A DNA stretch of 64,000 nt from assembly GCF_000308455.1 (NCBI RefSeq), contig NZ_BAFP01000031.1:62001-126000 (forward strand), in the 5' to 3' direction. The position numbers were made by a program, and so were the translations under genes. Every line of letters begins with the position of its first letter. Within the stretch, counting starts at the first letter, position 1. Below, in pieces: positions 20,484 to 31,782 of the stretch. Below the pieces are notes generated by a model. The model was not told the DNA's origin, did not search any database, and saw only the letters and a list, made by a program, of their open reading frames with translations. This DNA is from Nocardia abscessus NBRC 100374 (GTDB taxonomy: Bacteria > Actinomycetota > Actinomycetes > Mycobacteriales > Mycobacteriaceae).

Positions 20484-21371
20484 GTGTTCGCGCCCGCTCC
20501 GCTCGGAGATCCTCACGTCGCGGTCCTCGCCGAGGCCGCCTTCGGCGCCGATCCGGGTCGCGCCGCCGCCGAGTTGCCGCCCGCTTCCGACCCGCTCGGC
20601 CGGTGGTATCGCGCGGTGGTGCTCGGCGGCCAAGGACGTTACGCCGCGGCGCGCGCCGAATTGCGAAGGGTATGCAACCACAGCACCGACCCCGTACTCC
20701 TCTCACTGGCGAGAAGTACGGAGGGCTCTTTCCTCCGCCAGCTCGGCTGGCACGAGCGTGCGGCGGCGTTCGACGGCCGGGCGGCCGCGCTGATCCTCGC
20801 CGCCGATGCCGCGACGGAGACCGGCGCCGCCCGCGACGCGGCGGACGAGGTGGGCGGCTACCGGCCCAGCCGCGCCGACGCGATCTGCGACGCGCTCACC
20901 GGGCTGGCCGCCGACGCGCTGGGCACCGGGCGGCTCGCCCTGGCGGATCGGCTGCTGCGGCGCAGCGCGTCGGCGGCGCGCCGGTACGAGGCCGGCTGGC
21001 GTCCGGCGATTCGCCTGTGCTGGGTGTCCGCGGAAACGGCCTTGGCGACAGGCGATTCCGAGTCGGCGGCGGCGCACGCGGCGGCCGCGCTGGAGCTGGC
21101 CGACCGATCCCCCTCGGTGCGGCACCAGGTGAAGTCACGCCTGCTGGTCGCCGCGGCCGACACGGCGCGCGGCGCGCACGAGCGATCCGGCGTGTCGGCC
21201 GAGGAGGTCGCCCAGCGGTGCCGCGAGCACGGGCTGCTGCCGTTGCAGTGGGCTTGCGCCATGCTCCGCGCCGGATCGGGCGAGGAGAACGCGGCGGCCG
21301 AAGCGGCCGAGTGCGCGGCGGCAATCGCCCGTGGTGGCGGGACATTGCGCCCCTTGGTGGCGGGCAGCTGA
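20484..21371 (+). CDS. Hypothetical helical-repeat (TPR-like) protein upstream of sigD
   Basis: A 295-residue protein rich in Ala, Arg and Leu, built of helix pairs such as RWYRAVVLGGQGRYAAARAE, LLSLARSTEGSFLRQLGWHE and ALADRLLRRSASAARRYEAG. Their spacing suggests tetratricopeptide-like repeats through about residues 35-270. No signal, membrane segment or catalytic motif is seen. The start is GTG at 20484, preceded by GGATAGAG, a poor ribosome site. It reads toward sigD with 130 bp between them. A protein-interaction role near the SigD circuit is inference only. Confidence 0.75.
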   Translation: MFAPAPLGDPHVAVLAEAAFGADPGRAAAELPPASDPLGRWYRAVVLGGQGRYAAARAELRRVCNHSTDPVLLSLARSTEGSFLRQLGWHERAAAFDGRAAALILAADAATETGAARDAADEVGGYRPSRADAICDALTGLAADALGTGRLALADRLLRRSASAARRYEAGWRPAIRLCWVSAETALATGDSESAAAHAAAALELADRSPSVRHQVKSRLLVAAADTARGAHERSGVSAEEVAQRCREHGLLPLQWACAMLRAGSGEENAAAEAAECAAAIARGGGTLRPLVAGS

Positions 21372-21501
21372 TCACGGAGACCACCGTGTTGCCCAGTTCC
21401 CGGCAACGGGTCGCTATTGTTAGTTCCGTTCCGCCCCTTCGGTGGAAGCACTGGTCGTCACCGGACCGTGCCACTTTGTAACGCCAGGAATATCTCTGAC
21501 G

Positions 21502-22080
21502 ATGACGCACACGGGCGAAGAGTTGGACCTCGCCGTCGCTGCCGCTGCGCAGGGCGACAGATCCGCTTTAGCTCAGGTACTGGAGATGGTCCGTCCGCTG
21601 GTGGTGCGCTACTGCCGCGCGCGGATCGGAGCCGCGGAGCGTGGGCAGCTCTCCGCGGACGACGTTGCGCAGGAGGTTTGCCTGGCTGTGATGACAGCCT
21701 TGCCCAGGTATCAAGACCAGGGCAGGCCCTTCATGGCCTTTGTATACGGAATCGCTTCGCACAAGGTCGCCGACGCGCATCGCAACGCCGCCCGTAACAA
21801 GGCGGAGGCGATGGCCGAAGTACCAGATGTCATATCCACCGACCAGGGACCGGAACAACGAGCTCTCGAATCCGAGACGAGCAGACAGATGAACCGTTTG
21901 CTCGCGACGCTTCCTGAGAAGCATCGGGAGATCTTGATCCTGCGCTTGGTCATGGGTTTGTCAGCGGAAGAAACCGCAGTCGCCGTGGGCAGTACGGCGG
22001 GTGCGATACGGGTGGCCCAACACAGGGCACTCGCGAAACTCAAGTCACAAGTGGCGAGGGCAGGTGAAATGTATGGCTAG
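21502..22080 (+). CDS. sigD: RNA polymerase sigma factor SigD (ECF)
   Basis: 192 residues in the chosen form. Region 2 spans about 25-95 (VRYCRARIGAAERGQLSADD, then QEVCLAVMTALPRYQDQGRP and AFVYGIASHKVADAHRNAAR). Region 4 spans about 125-185 (LLATLPEKHREILILRLVMG, VGSTAGAIRVAQHRAL). These match mycobacterial SigD (Rv3414c). The start is uncertain: the ATG at 21502 gives the compact form, but similarity to M. tuberculosis SigD seems to continue upstream into residues encoded from 21442. The gene overlaps the anti-sigma gene rsdA by 8 bp, so the two are coupled. Confidence 0.93.
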   Translation: MTHTGEELDLAVAAAAQGDRSALAQVLEMVRPLVVRYCRARIGAAERGQLSADDVAQEVCLAVMTALPRYQDQGRPFMAFVYGIASHKVADAHRNAARNKAEAMAEVPDVISTDQGPEQRALESETSRQMNRLLATLPEKHREILILRLVMGLSAEETAVAVGSTAGAIRVAQHRALAKLKSQVARAGEMYG

Positions 22081-23230
22081 GGATGGCGAGCGCGGTCGGG
22101 GTGACTGGAAGGCGCGGCTTGGATCGCGAAACAGCGGTCCCTACGCCGAGGCGTCCGGTGACAGCGGCCCGGTCGACATCGCCGCGGTACGCCGCGACGA
22201 TGCTCTGATCGACGCCATCGCCAGCGATGGTCCGGTGCACACCGACAGCGCCGAGGAGTATCAGCTCGCGACGCTGCTCGCGGATTGGCGGGCGGAGCTG
22301 ATCACGACTCCGATGCCGGCCGAACCGGACCTGGATGCGATCGTGGCCGCGGTCAACCAGGAGATCGGCGCGCGGCAGGTCCGCATCGGGGCGCACAGCG
22401 GCGGGCGACTGCGGCTGCTACGCCCGATCATGGGCACCGCGGCCGCACTGGCCCTGGTCATCGGCGGTATGACGGCGTTCTCGTACAACGCCGAGCCGGG
22501 TGATCCGCTGTGGCGGGTCAAGGAGGTCGTGTTCAGCGAACAGGCCCAGACCACCGTCGTACAGCGGGCGGACACCGATCTGAGCGAGGCGTCGACGCTC
22601 GTGACGCAGAACCCGGCGCAGGCGAAGGTGCGCCTCGAGCGCGCCAAGGAGAACGCCGCGCAGGTCAGCGATCCGGTCAAGCGCGCCGAGCTGATGACCG
22701 AGTGGGAGCGGTTGCTCGCGGAGCTGAGCAAGGTGAACAAGGATCTGGCCGACCAGCTCGGGTCGACGGTGCCCAAGACCACCGACCCGCGTGCCACCCC
22801 GGGCACCAGTGGGACCACGAAGCCCAACTCGACGACCGGCGGATCGACGATCCTGCAGCAGCCGGGCGAGCAGCCGGACAAGCCCTCGCCCTCGGCCGAC
22901 GCGACCGCGCCGAACGGCGGTGGCACGACGAACGGCGGTGGCACCACGAACGGTGGCGGCACGCCGACCACGGCGCCTCCGGTGACGACGCCGCCGCCTG
23001 CGGCGACCACACCGCCGGCGACCGGGGAGCCCGCGCCGCCGCAGCAGCCGCCCACCACGGACGTCAAGCCGCCCACGGGTGAGCCCACCGCGGATACCGG
23101 GAATCCGACGGTGGCGCCGCCGCCGCAGCAACCGGCCACGCGGCCGCCGACGCAGGACAACAACGTGCCGCCGACCTTCAGCGTGCCGGTCATTCCCAAC
23201 CCGGGCTCGTTCACGCCGCCCGGCCGCTGA
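22073..23230 (+). CDS. rsdA: Anti-sigma-D factor RsdA
   Basis: 385 residues. The N-terminal sigma-binding region (about 35-85) contains DIAAVRRDDALIDAIASDGP and EEYQLATLLADWRAE, the pattern seen in mycobacterial RsdA (Rv3413c). One membrane helix follows at about 123-143 (IMGTAAALALVIGGMTAF), then an extracytoplasmic helical segment (about 150-240) and a long Pro/Thr/Gly tail with a repeated NGGGTT unit. RsdA holds SigD inactive at the membrane until proteolysis. The M. tuberculosis protein ends in a Clp-recognised tag; this one ends PPGR, so that route is not evident here. It overlaps sigD by 8 bp. Confidence 0.92.
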   Translation: MARDGERGRGDWKARLGSRNSGPYAEASGDSGPVDIAAVRRDDALIDAIASDGPVHTDSAEEYQLATLLADWRAELITTPMPAEPDLDAIVAAVNQEIGARQVRIGAHSGGRLRLLRPIMGTAAALALVIGGMTAFSYNAEPGDPLWRVKEVVFSEQAQTTVVQRADTDLSEASTLVTQNPAQAKVRLERAKENAAQVSDPVKRAELMTEWERLLAELSKVNKDLADQLGSTVPKTTDPRATPGTSGTTKPNSTTGGSTILQQPGEQPDKPSPSADATAPNGGGTTNGGGTTNGGGTPTTAPPVTTPPPAATTPPATGEPAPPQQPPTTDVKPPTGEPTADTGNPTVAPPPQQPATRPPTQDNNVPPTFSVPVIPNPGSFTPPGR

Positions 23231-23255
23231 CCGAATATTTCGAACAAGACACGAA

Positions 23256-23290
23256 CCGATCGCCAGCCAGGCGATCGGCTTTTTGTCTTT
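23256..23290 (+). terminator. Rho-independent terminator of sigD-rsdA
   Basis: CCGATCGCC (23256-23264) pairs with GGCGATCGG (23270-23278) around a five-base loop, followed by CTTTTTGTCTTT. It is a classical intrinsic terminator 26 bp after the rsdA stop. Confidence 0.93.
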
Positions 23291-23409
23291 CTCGGGCCGG
23301 ACAGTGCGAGAATCCGCGCATCAGAGGGGTACTGGCGGCGGGCCGGGTTTCGGCAAACGATTGGCGCCGTGATGGTGTGCGTCGAAAATCACAGCGGCAA
23401 GCGTGAGAT

Positions 23410-23433
23410 ACGCGGCCCTCGAAGAGGCCGCGT
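23410..23433 (-). terminator. Hairpin downstream of the DUF5319 gene
   Basis: ACGCGGCC (23410-23417) pairs with GGCCGCGT (23426-23433) 21 bp beyond the stop of the minus-strand DUF5319 gene. No T tract follows on that strand, so the role is inferred from position. Confidence 0.5.
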
Positions 23434-23453
23434 GCGTTCAGGCCGGGCCGGTC

Positions 23454-25639
<2,186 letters not shown>

Positions 25640-25797
25640 CCCGCTAGGTTCATGTACAGGACCAACCGGTCCGTGCATGATTGAGCGTGCCCACCGGCTG
25701 TGGCGGTGAGCACGCTGCGCGGCAGCTGGCGGCGCGTTCTGTGCTGCCCACCTGCCCCCATAAGTAACCACTGGAGGCGCGAGTCTTACGAGCGCCG

Positions 25798-25912
25798 TTC
25801 GCGGCCCGGCTCGCGTTCCAGCGGTCGAAGCGCATGCGACGGAGTCGCGAGTCTCGACCGCTGGAACGCGAGCCACCAAGGGGCCGCGAACACGCAGCGC
25901 CGCAGGCGCTGC
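25798..25912 (+). promoter_or_regulatory. Highly structured leader upstream of guaB3
   Basis: A perfect 21-bp stem (25808-25828 with 25854-25874) is enclosed by a perfect 10-bp stem (25798-25807 with 25881-25890), separated by a 6-base bulge. The apical loop contains GCGAC-gga-GTCGC. A separate hairpin GCAGCGCC-gca-GGCGCTGC (25894-25912) ends eight bases before the guaB3 Shine-Dalgarno. It matches no riboswitch class I recognise. A regulatory RNA or attenuator is inferred. Confidence 0.6.
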
Positions 25913-25932
25913 CAATATTAAGGAGATTTCGC

Positions 25933-27096
25933 GTGCGCGACATGGTGGAGATCGGCATGGGCCGGACCGCCCGGCGTACTTACGAGCTGGACGACGTCGA
26001 CATCGTCCCCTCGCGCCGGACCCGCTCGTCGAAGCAGGTCTCGCTGTCCTGGCAGCTGGACGCCTACCGCTTCGAGATCCCGTTCCTCGCGCATCCCACC
26101 GATGCCCTGGTGTCACCGGAGTTCGCCATCGAGCTCGGCCGCCTCGGCGGTCTCGGCGTGATCAACGGCGAGGGACTGTGGGCGCGGCATGCGGATGTCG
26201 GCGCGAAGATCGATCAATTGCTCGAGCTGGTCGGCAAGGGTGGGTACGAGCGCGCCGTGGCGCTGCTGCAGGAGCTGCACGCCGCGCCGATGCAGCCGGA
26301 TCTGCTCGCCGCCGCCGTCGCGCAGGTGCGCGCCGCCGGTGTCACCGTGGCGGTGCGGGTGAGCCCGCAGAACGCGCGCACGCTCACCCCGGCGCTGCTG
26401 CAGGCGGGCATCGACCTGCTCGTGGTGCACGGCACGATCATCTCCGCCGAGCACGTCGGCGACGGTGAGCCGCTGAACCTCAAGACCTTCATCGCCGAGC
26501 TGGACGTGCCCGTGGTCGCGGGCGGCGTGAGCGATCACCGCACCGCCCTGCACCTGATGCGCACGGGCGCGGCGGGTGTGATCGTCGGCTACGGCTCCTA
26601 CCCCGGTGCGACCACCACCGGCGAGGTGCTCGGCATCGGCGTGCCGATGGCCACCGCGATCGCGGATGCCGCCGCCGCCCGCCGCGACTACCTCGACGAG
26701 ACCGGCGGTCGTTACGTGCACGTCATCGCGGACGGTGACGTCGCCACCTCCGGGCAGCTGGCCAAGGCGATCGCGTGCGGTGCGGATGCCGCCATGCTGG
26801 GCGTTCCGCTCGCCCTGGCCGCCGAGGCGCCGGGTCGCGGCTGGTACTGGCCGTCGGCGGCCGCGCACCCGTCGGTGCCGCGCGGTTCGCTGCTGCACGT
26901 CGACGATCCGTGGGATCTGGGTGGCGAGCCGGTCGGCGACACCGTGCGCCCGAGCCTGGAGCGGGTGCTCTTCGGTCCGTCCGACGATCCGTTCGGATCG
27001 CTGAATCTCGTTGGCGGACTGCGTCGTTCGATGGCCAAGGCCGGTTACTCGGATCTGAAGGAATTCCAGAAGGTCGGTTTGAGCGTGCGCGCGTGA
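25933..27096 (+). CDS. guaB3: GuaB3 family IMP dehydrogenase-related protein
   Basis: 387 residues with the IMPDH TIM barrel but without CBS domains. The start region MVEIGMGRTARRTYELDDVD matches actinobacterial GuaB3. The catalytic Cys loop of GuaB2 is replaced by VVHGTIISAEHV, so IMP oxidation by the usual mechanism is not expected; recent work on the family has described GMP reductase activity for some members. GTG 25933 is chosen for the AAGGAGA seven bases upstream; the Met three codons on is possible. The 293 bp separating it from guaB2 hold the structured leader. Confidence 0.93.
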   Translation: MRDMVEIGMGRTARRTYELDDVDIVPSRRTRSSKQVSLSWQLDAYRFEIPFLAHPTDALVSPEFAIELGRLGGLGVINGEGLWARHADVGAKIDQLLELVGKGGYERAVALLQELHAAPMQPDLLAAAVAQVRAAGVTVAVRVSPQNARTLTPALLQAGIDLLVVHGTIISAEHVGDGEPLNLKTFIAELDVPVVAGGVSDHRTALHLMRTGAAGVIVGYGSYPGATTTGEVLGIGVPMATAIADAAAARRDYLDETGGRYVHVIADGDVATSGQLAKAIACGADAAMLGVPLALAAEAPGRGWYWPSAAAHPSVPRGSLLHVDDPWDLGGEPVGDTVRPSLERVLFGPSDDPFGSLNLVGGLRRSMAKAGYSDLKEFQKVGLSVRA

Positions 27097-27102
27097 ACGG
27101 GT

Positions 27103-27903
27103 TCACCGCACGCGGGTCGGTTTCGTCCTGACGCGCAGGAACTGCTGGATCGCGTGGTTCACCGGCTCGGGGTGGGTCATCGTCACCGCCAGTCGCGCGT
27201 CCGCGATCTCGATGAACGTGGCGCCGGACAGCCCGTGGGCCAGTTCCTGGGCGCGCGCGCGGTCCAGGCCGCTGTGTGTGGGGTGAATCACCAAAGCGGG
27301 GCAGGAGATTTCGCGGAGGCGATCGAGCACCGAGTCCCGGCTCAGCAGGCAGCCCGCCGCGACCTCGATGCCGCGGCGGTCGCGCACCAGCCACCGCTGG
27401 GTCCAGATCGAGCGGTACCACTCGTCATCGCCGATCAGCCAGGAAGCCAGCTGGTGTACGGCGCGCTCGCGGGAGCCGTCGTCGTACCACCGCTCGAGGA
27501 ACTTCTGCGTGGCGCTCGACTGCTCGGGGGTGGGGCCGTGGGCCTCGGTGCTGATCAGGATCAGCGCGGAGACGCGTTCCGGCGCGATCAGCGCGGTGCG
27601 CAGCGCCGTGAAGCCGCCCTGCGCGGTGCCGCCGATGACGGCCTGTTCGGCGCCGAGATGATCGAGCACGGTCAGCGCGTCCCTGGCCGCGGTCCAATAG
27701 GTGAAGGGTAGGCCCTCGTCCCTGGTGCGGCCGTGGCCGCGGGCATCCCAGGAGACGATCCGGAATTCCGGTGCGAGCGCGGCCGTTTGGGCGGCGAACA
27801 TGGTGCGGTCCATGAGGAACTCGTGCGCCAGCAGTACCACCGGGCCGTCCCCGCCGCTGTCCTCGTAATGGATGTCGGCATCGATCGCGCGGGCGAAGGG
27901 CAC
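27103..27903 (-). CDS. Alpha/beta-hydrolase-fold protein lacking the catalytic serine
   Basis: 266 residues with the usual strand and helix order. The nucleophile elbow reads GGTAQGG, placing Ala where Ser should be. The oxyanion turn reads HEFLMDRTMF where the family has HGFLMDRTMF. The usual GHLxxxExPE motif near the C-terminus reads ARLAVTMTHPEPVN, so the catalytic His is not in its normal place. The acid region HPTHSGLDRARAQEL is recognisable. The gene has an intact frame and no decay, so it may be a non-enzymatic member such as a ligand-binding protein. It is convergent with guaB3 and divergent from guaA. Confidence 0.85.
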   Translation of the reverse strand: MPFARAIDADIHYEDSGGDGPVVLLAHEFLMDRTMFAAQTAALAPEFRIVSWDARGHGRTRDEGLPFTYWTAARDALTVLDHLGAEQAVIGGTAQGGFTALRTALIAPERVSALILISTEAHGPTPEQSSATQKFLERWYDDGSRERAVHQLASWLIGDDEWYRSIWTQRWLVRDRRGIEVAAGCLLSRDSVLDRLREISCPALVIHPTHSGLDRARAQELAHGLSGATFIEIADARLAVTMTHPEPVNHAIQQFLRVRTKPTRVR

Positions 27904-28021
27904 GAGCAGAAGGATAACCAGCGAGCCGGGCCGCGCGTGACGATTCGGGCGGTCGGCTCGGCTCCCGCGCTGGCCGCTGTGCCGATGATTCGCTCGTTTC
28001 GCCGCTCACTAAACTGGGTGG

Positions 28022-29596
28022 GTGGCACAAACCCAGAGACCGGTCCTCGTCGTCGACTTCGGAGCACAGTACGCCCAGCTGATCGCACGGCGCGTTCGTG
28101 AGTCGAGCGTGTACTCCGAAGTGGTTCCACATACCGCGACGGTGGAGGAGATCGCCGAGAAGCAGCCGCTCGCGGTGATCCTCTCCGGCGGCCCGGCCAG
28201 CGTGTACACCGAGGGCGCGCCGCAGCTGGATCCGCGCTTGTTCGAGCTGGGGCTGCCGGTCTTCGGCATCTGCTACGGCTTCCAGGCGATGGCCCAGGCG
28301 CTGGGCGGCACGGTCGCGCACACCGGCACCCGCGAGTACGGGCGCACCGAACTCAACATCGACGGCGGTTTGCTGCACGGCGGCCTGCCCACCATTCAGC
28401 CGGTATGGATGAGCCACGGTGACGCGGTCACCGACGCGCCGGAGGGCTTCGAGGTCACCGGCACCACCGCGGGCGCTCCGGTCGCCGCGTTCGAGGACCG
28501 CGCGCGCCGCCTCGCCGGTGTGCAGTACCACCCGGAGGTGTTGCATTCGCCGCACGGGCAGCAGGTGCTGAGCCGGTTCCTGCACGAGCTGGCCGGCATT
28601 CCGGCCACGTGGACCCCGGCGAACATCGCGGATTCGCTGATCGCCTCGGTACGCGAGCAGGTCGGTGACAAGCACGCGATCTGCGGGCTGTCGGGTGGGG
28701 TGGACAGCGCGGTGGCGGCAGCGCTGGTGCAGCGTGCCATCGGTGACCGTCTGACCTGCGTGTTCGTCGACCACGGCCTGCTGAGGGCGGGAGAGCGCGA
28801 GCAGGTTCAGCAGGATTTCGTCGCCGCGACCGGTGCCAAGCTGGTGACCGTCGACGCGGTGGACAAGTTCCTCGGTGAGCTGAAGGGCGTGACCGATCCC
28901 GAGGAGAAGCGCAAGATCATCGGGCGGGAATTCATCCGGTCCTTCGAGGACGCGGTGGGTGAGGTGGTGCTCGAGCACGGCGACGCCGACGGCGAGGCGC
29001 CGAAAGTCGAGTTCCTCGTGCAGGGCACGCTGTACCCGGACGTCGTCGAGTCCGGCGGCGGCACCGGCACCGCGAATATCAAGAGCCATCACAATGTCGG
29101 CGGCCTGCCCGACGACCTGGAATTCGAACTCGTCGAACCGCTGCGGCTGCTGTTCAAGGACGAAGTCCGCGCGGTGGGCCGCGAGCTCGGTCTGCCCGAG
29201 GAAATCGTTGCCCGGCAACCGTTCCCGGGTCCGGGCCTCGCCATCCGGATCGTCGGCGAGGTCACCGCGGATCGGCTGGAGACGCTGCGCAGGGCCGACG
29301 CCATCGCCCGCGAGGAACTGACCGCGGCGGGTCTGGACCGGCAGATCTGGCAGTGCCCCGTGGTGCTGCTCGCGGAGGTTCGCAGCGTCGGCGTGCAGGG
29401 CGACGGCCGCACCTACGGCCACCCGATCGTGCTGCGCCCGGTCTCCAGTGAGGACGCCATGACCGCCGACTGGACCCGGCTGCCCTACGAGGTGCTCGAA
29501 CGCATCTCCACCCGCATCACCAACGAGGTGGCGGAGGTCAACCGCGTGGTCCTGGACGTGACCAGCAAGCCGCCGGGCACCATCGAGTGGGAGTGA
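28022..29596 (+). CDS. guaA: GMP synthase (glutamine-hydrolysing)
   Basis: GuaA aminates XMP to GMP using glutamine and ATP. The 524 residues comprise a class I glutamine amidotransferase domain (about 8-200, nucleophile Cys in [11 protein letters not shown] and the QYHPEV His/Glu pair) and an ATP pyrophosphatase domain (about 205-400, P-loop [11 protein letters not shown]), ending in the dimerisation domain [11 protein letters not shown]. It starts at GTG 28022 with a short leader. With guaB2 and guaB3 it forms the guanine branch. M. tuberculosis guaA lies a little further from guaB3 than here. The sequence is intact. Confidence 0.98.
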   Translation: MAQTQRPVLVVDFGAQYAQLIARRVRESSVYSEVVPHTATVEEIAEKQPLAVILSGGPASVYTEGAPQLDPRLFELGLPVFGICYGFQAMAQALGGTVAHTGTREYGRTELNIDGGLLHGGLPTIQPVWMSHGDAVTDAPEGFEVTGTTAGAPVAAFEDRARRLAGVQYHPEVLHSPHGQQVLSRFLHELAGIPATWTPANIADSLIASVREQVGDKHAICGLSGGVDSAVAAALVQRAIGDRLTCVFVDHGLLRAGEREQVQQDFVAATGAKLVTVDAVDKFLGELKGVTDPEEKRKIIGREFIRSFEDAVGEVVLEHGDADGEAPKVEFLVQGTLYPDVVESGGGTGTANIKSHHNVGGLPDDLEFELVEPLRLLFKDEVRAVGRELGLPEEIVARQPFPGPGLAIRIVGEVTADRLETLRRADAIAREELTAAGLDRQIWQCPVVLLAEVRSVGVQGDGRTYGHPIVLRPVSSEDAMTADWTRLPYEVLERISTRITNEVAEVNRVVLDVTSKPPGTIEWE

Positions 29597-29656
29597 TCTC
29601 CCGGCCGCACAGCGGGCGGTAGCCGCGCGCCGTCATCGGGCGAGTGGGTGACGAGC

Positions 29657-29797
29657 TCAGCGGGGGCGGTGGAAGGCGCTGTGCAGGATCAGATGGCCCA
29701 GAAGCGAGCCATGGGTGGCGGCGGGCCGGGGGCGGGGATCCGGCGGTGCGGTCCGCTCGGCCGGGGGCGCCTGATCGGTGGGTTCGCCGGGGTTCAT
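29657..29797 (-). CDS. Possible 46-residue small protein
   Basis: A small frame with ATG 29797 and a good ribosome site (CAGGAG, six to eleven bases upstream). The product is Pro/Arg-rich (MNPGEPTDQAPPAERTAPPD at the start) and ends in a short helix SLLGHLILHSAFHRPR. Codons use G/C in most third positions. It lies downstream on the same strand of the two-helix membrane protein but beyond a strong hairpin. No homologue is recognised. The evidence is the ribosome site and base composition only. Confidence 0.35.
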   Translation of the reverse strand: MNPGEPTDQAPPAERTAPPDPRPRPAATHGSLLGHLILHSAFHRPR

Positions 29798-29870
29798 TCG
29801 GATTCTCCTGTCGTACAACGACGAGGGGAGCGCGGTTCGGATATCCAGCGCTCCAGCTCGGGGACGAACA

Positions 29871-29904
29871 CCGAACGGCCCGTCCGGATGGACGGGCCGT
29901 TCGG
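29871..29904 (-). terminator. Perfect 15-bp hairpin after the PspC operon
   Basis: CCGAACGGCCCGTCC (29871-29885) pairs exactly with GGACGGGCCGTTCGG (29890-29904) around a four-base loop, six bases past the stop of the minus-strand membrane gene. There is no T tract. Termination is inferred from stem strength and place. Confidence 0.7.
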
Positions 29905-29909
29905 CGTGA

Positions 29910-30128
29910 TCAGGGTCGTTTGCGCGGGGAGATCACCAGCACGATGCCGATGACGATCGCGGCGAGCACGATGATCCAACCGATCGGAATCATGCTGGCC
30001 GCGGGCCAGGACGCGGGGCCGACGAAGGCCCACGCGCTGACCGCGAGGGCCAGTAGACCCGCGATGAGCAGTGACGCGGCGGGGCCGCGGCGGGATTCGG
30101 TCGTCTCGTTCTTCTCGGTTTCAGCCAC
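29910..30128 (-). CDS. Small two-helix membrane protein
   Basis: 72 residues: a charged N-terminus (ETEKNETTESRRG), two membrane helices (about 18-36 and 46-66, ending IVLAAIVIGIVLVISP) and a basic tail PRKRP. It overlaps the upstream PspC-domain gene by 8 bp, so it is made from the same transcript, and probably works with the envelope-stress system. No family is recognised. Confidence 0.8.
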   Translation of the reverse strand: MAETEKNETTESRRGPAASLLIAGLLALAVSAWAFVGPASWPAASMIPIGWIIVLAAIVIGIVLVISPRKRP

Positions 30129-31782
30129 GCTGCACCTCCACGTTTCCGGCGCGGACGTCGATGTCGAGATCGAGCACCGGCGCGCCGGGAGTATTCGGAC
30201 CGCTGATCCCCTCGACGCAGCGCGCCTCGGCCATGGTCGCCGTGCAGCGGGTGCGGACGGTCATGTCGGCGGGCAGCAGGATGCGGGCTTCGCCCATCCG
30301 GACGTCGAGGTCCACGGTGCGGTTCTCGGTCAGTTTCACCGATCGCAGGTCCAGCGTGCCCGCACCCATGGTCACCTTGTAGTTCGCCGCCAGGTCGGCG
30401 ACGGAGGCCGGCGCCCAGTTGTGGTCGCCCATCGCGGCCTGGTCGAACTCGACCGGACCGACCGCGGAGGCGAGCAGCACGAACCCGGCGAGCGGCGCGG
30501 TGAGCACCAGCAAGCCGTAGCCGCGCCGCAGGAACGCCCCGAGCACCAGGCCGAGACCGATCACGGCCAGCGCCGCCGCGGCGATCCGGCCGGGTGTCAT
30601 CCACTCCACGCCCGAGGCCGCTGCCGCACCCGCGCCTGCTGCCGCCAGGATGGCCAGGCCGATCACCACCGGCGTCAGCCGTGAGCGCGGGCGCTTCTGC
30701 GGCGGGGCGACGACGGTGCGGGCGGGGGTGGGTTCCGGGAGGTCCCAGGCGAGCGGAGCGACGCCGAGCGGGTCCCAAGACGGTGGGGTGGGACCGCCGA
30801 TGATCGCGGGGTGAGCGGCCACGGGGCGGTGCGGGTTCGGAGTGCGCGCCGGTGTGTCGGCGGCGTCTTTGCCGAGTGCGACCGGTGACGTTCTCGCGAT
30901 GGGGGCGGCCGCCGGTTCGTGTGCGGCCGAATCGGCTCGGCCGCTGTCGGTTGTGACCGGTCCGGCTGGATCGCCGACCGTGGGCGAACCGGCCTGGTCG
31001 CGGACAGCCGCGTCCGATCGGCTTTCGTCGTCGGCGGACGCGCTCGGTTCGAGCCCAGCAGGGGAGGTTGCCGACTTGTCCAGCACCACGGTCGCCGGGT
31101 CCTGCTCGTCTGCCGCGGGCTTGTTCAACGGGACCGTTGCCGCATCGCCGTTCGCGGCGTGTACGGGCGCCTCGGGGACGTACGAATCCGGCAGCTTGGT
31201 GTACGGCGTGTACATGGCGGTCGGCGGCACGTACAGGTCGCCGACGGTCCGGGGCGTTCCCGGCGGGAAGACCGCTCCGGGGTAGCCGGTGGCGGTGATC
31301 CCGCCGTCGGGGACGAATCCGCCGAACGCTTCGGCGGTACCGGGCGGCGGGTTGGGCGTGCGCAGGTGCAGCATCCACCAGCCCGCCAGCATCAGCGCGA
31401 GGCTGATCAGGCCGGATCCGCCGAGGCCGACGCCGACCGGGCCCATCGTGCTGACCGCGATGGCCAGCGCCACGATCAGCACGATGGTCTTGGTCTGGGA
31501 CTGCGAGCTGGAGCCCTTGCCGACCAGCGACTCGGCCGCGGACGCCTGGTCGCCCACCGCGCTCAGCAGCAGCCAGGCCAGCAGGTACAGCACGATGCCC
31601 GCGCCGCCGAAGATCGTCGAGACCACGAACGCGACGCGCACCAGCACCGGGTCGATCTCGTAGCGCCGCGCGAACCCGGCCGCGACGCCCGCGACCGGTC
31701 CCTGTCGCGGCAATCGGACCGGCCGGGTCTGCCATATCTGCTGGACCTGGTCGCCGAAGCTCGTTTTCGTCATGTTTCTCAT
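30121..31782 (-). CDS. PspC-domain membrane protein with LiaF/EsrI-like architecture
   Basis: About 553 residues. An N-terminal PspC domain (about 25-85, GVAAGFARRYEIDPVLVRVA) is followed by two membrane helices near 105-140, a long Pro/Ala-rich cytoplasmic linker (about 145-345), two to three more membrane helices (about 350-440) and a C-terminal beta-rich domain (about 455-553, RTVDLDVRMGEARILLPADM) of the type found in LiaF. It is divergent from a histidine kinase that also has a PspC domain. This layout matches three-component envelope-stress systems such as EsrISR of Corynebacterium glutamicum, where the membrane protein restrains the kinase. The start may be the ATG 9 bp downstream. Confidence 0.85.
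   Translation of the reverse strand: MRNMTKTSFGDQVQQIWQTRPVRLPRQGPVAGVAAGFARRYEIDPVLVRVAFVVSTIFGGAGIVLYLLAWLLLSAVGDQASAAESLVGKGSSSQSQTKTIVLIVALAIAVSTMGPVGVGLGGSGLISLALMLAGWWMLHLRTPNPPPGTAEAFGGFVPDGGITATGYPGAVFPPGTPRTVGDLYVPPTAMYTPYTKLPDSYVPEAPVHAANGDAATVPLNKPAADEQDPATVVLDKSATSPAGLEPSASADDESRSDAAVRDQAGSPTVGDPAGPVTTDSGRADSAAHEPAAAPIARTSPVALGKDAADTPARTPNPHRPVAAHPAIIGGPTPPSWDPLGVAPLAWDLPEPTPARTVVAPPQKRPRSRLTPVVIGLAILAAAGAGAAAASGVEWMTPGRIAAAALAVIGLGLVLGAFLRRGYGLLVLTAPLAGFVLLASAVGPVEFDQAAMGDHNWAPASVADLAANYKVTMGAGTLDLRSVKLTENRTVDLDVRMGEARILLPADMTVRTRCTATMAEARCVEGISGPNTPGAPVLDLDIDVRAGNVEVQRG

Noticed and set aside
22910..22975. A tandem DNA repeat in rsdA
   Set aside because: It encodes NGGGTT units within a Pro/Thr/Gly-rich tail and is low-complexity coding sequence, not a separate element.
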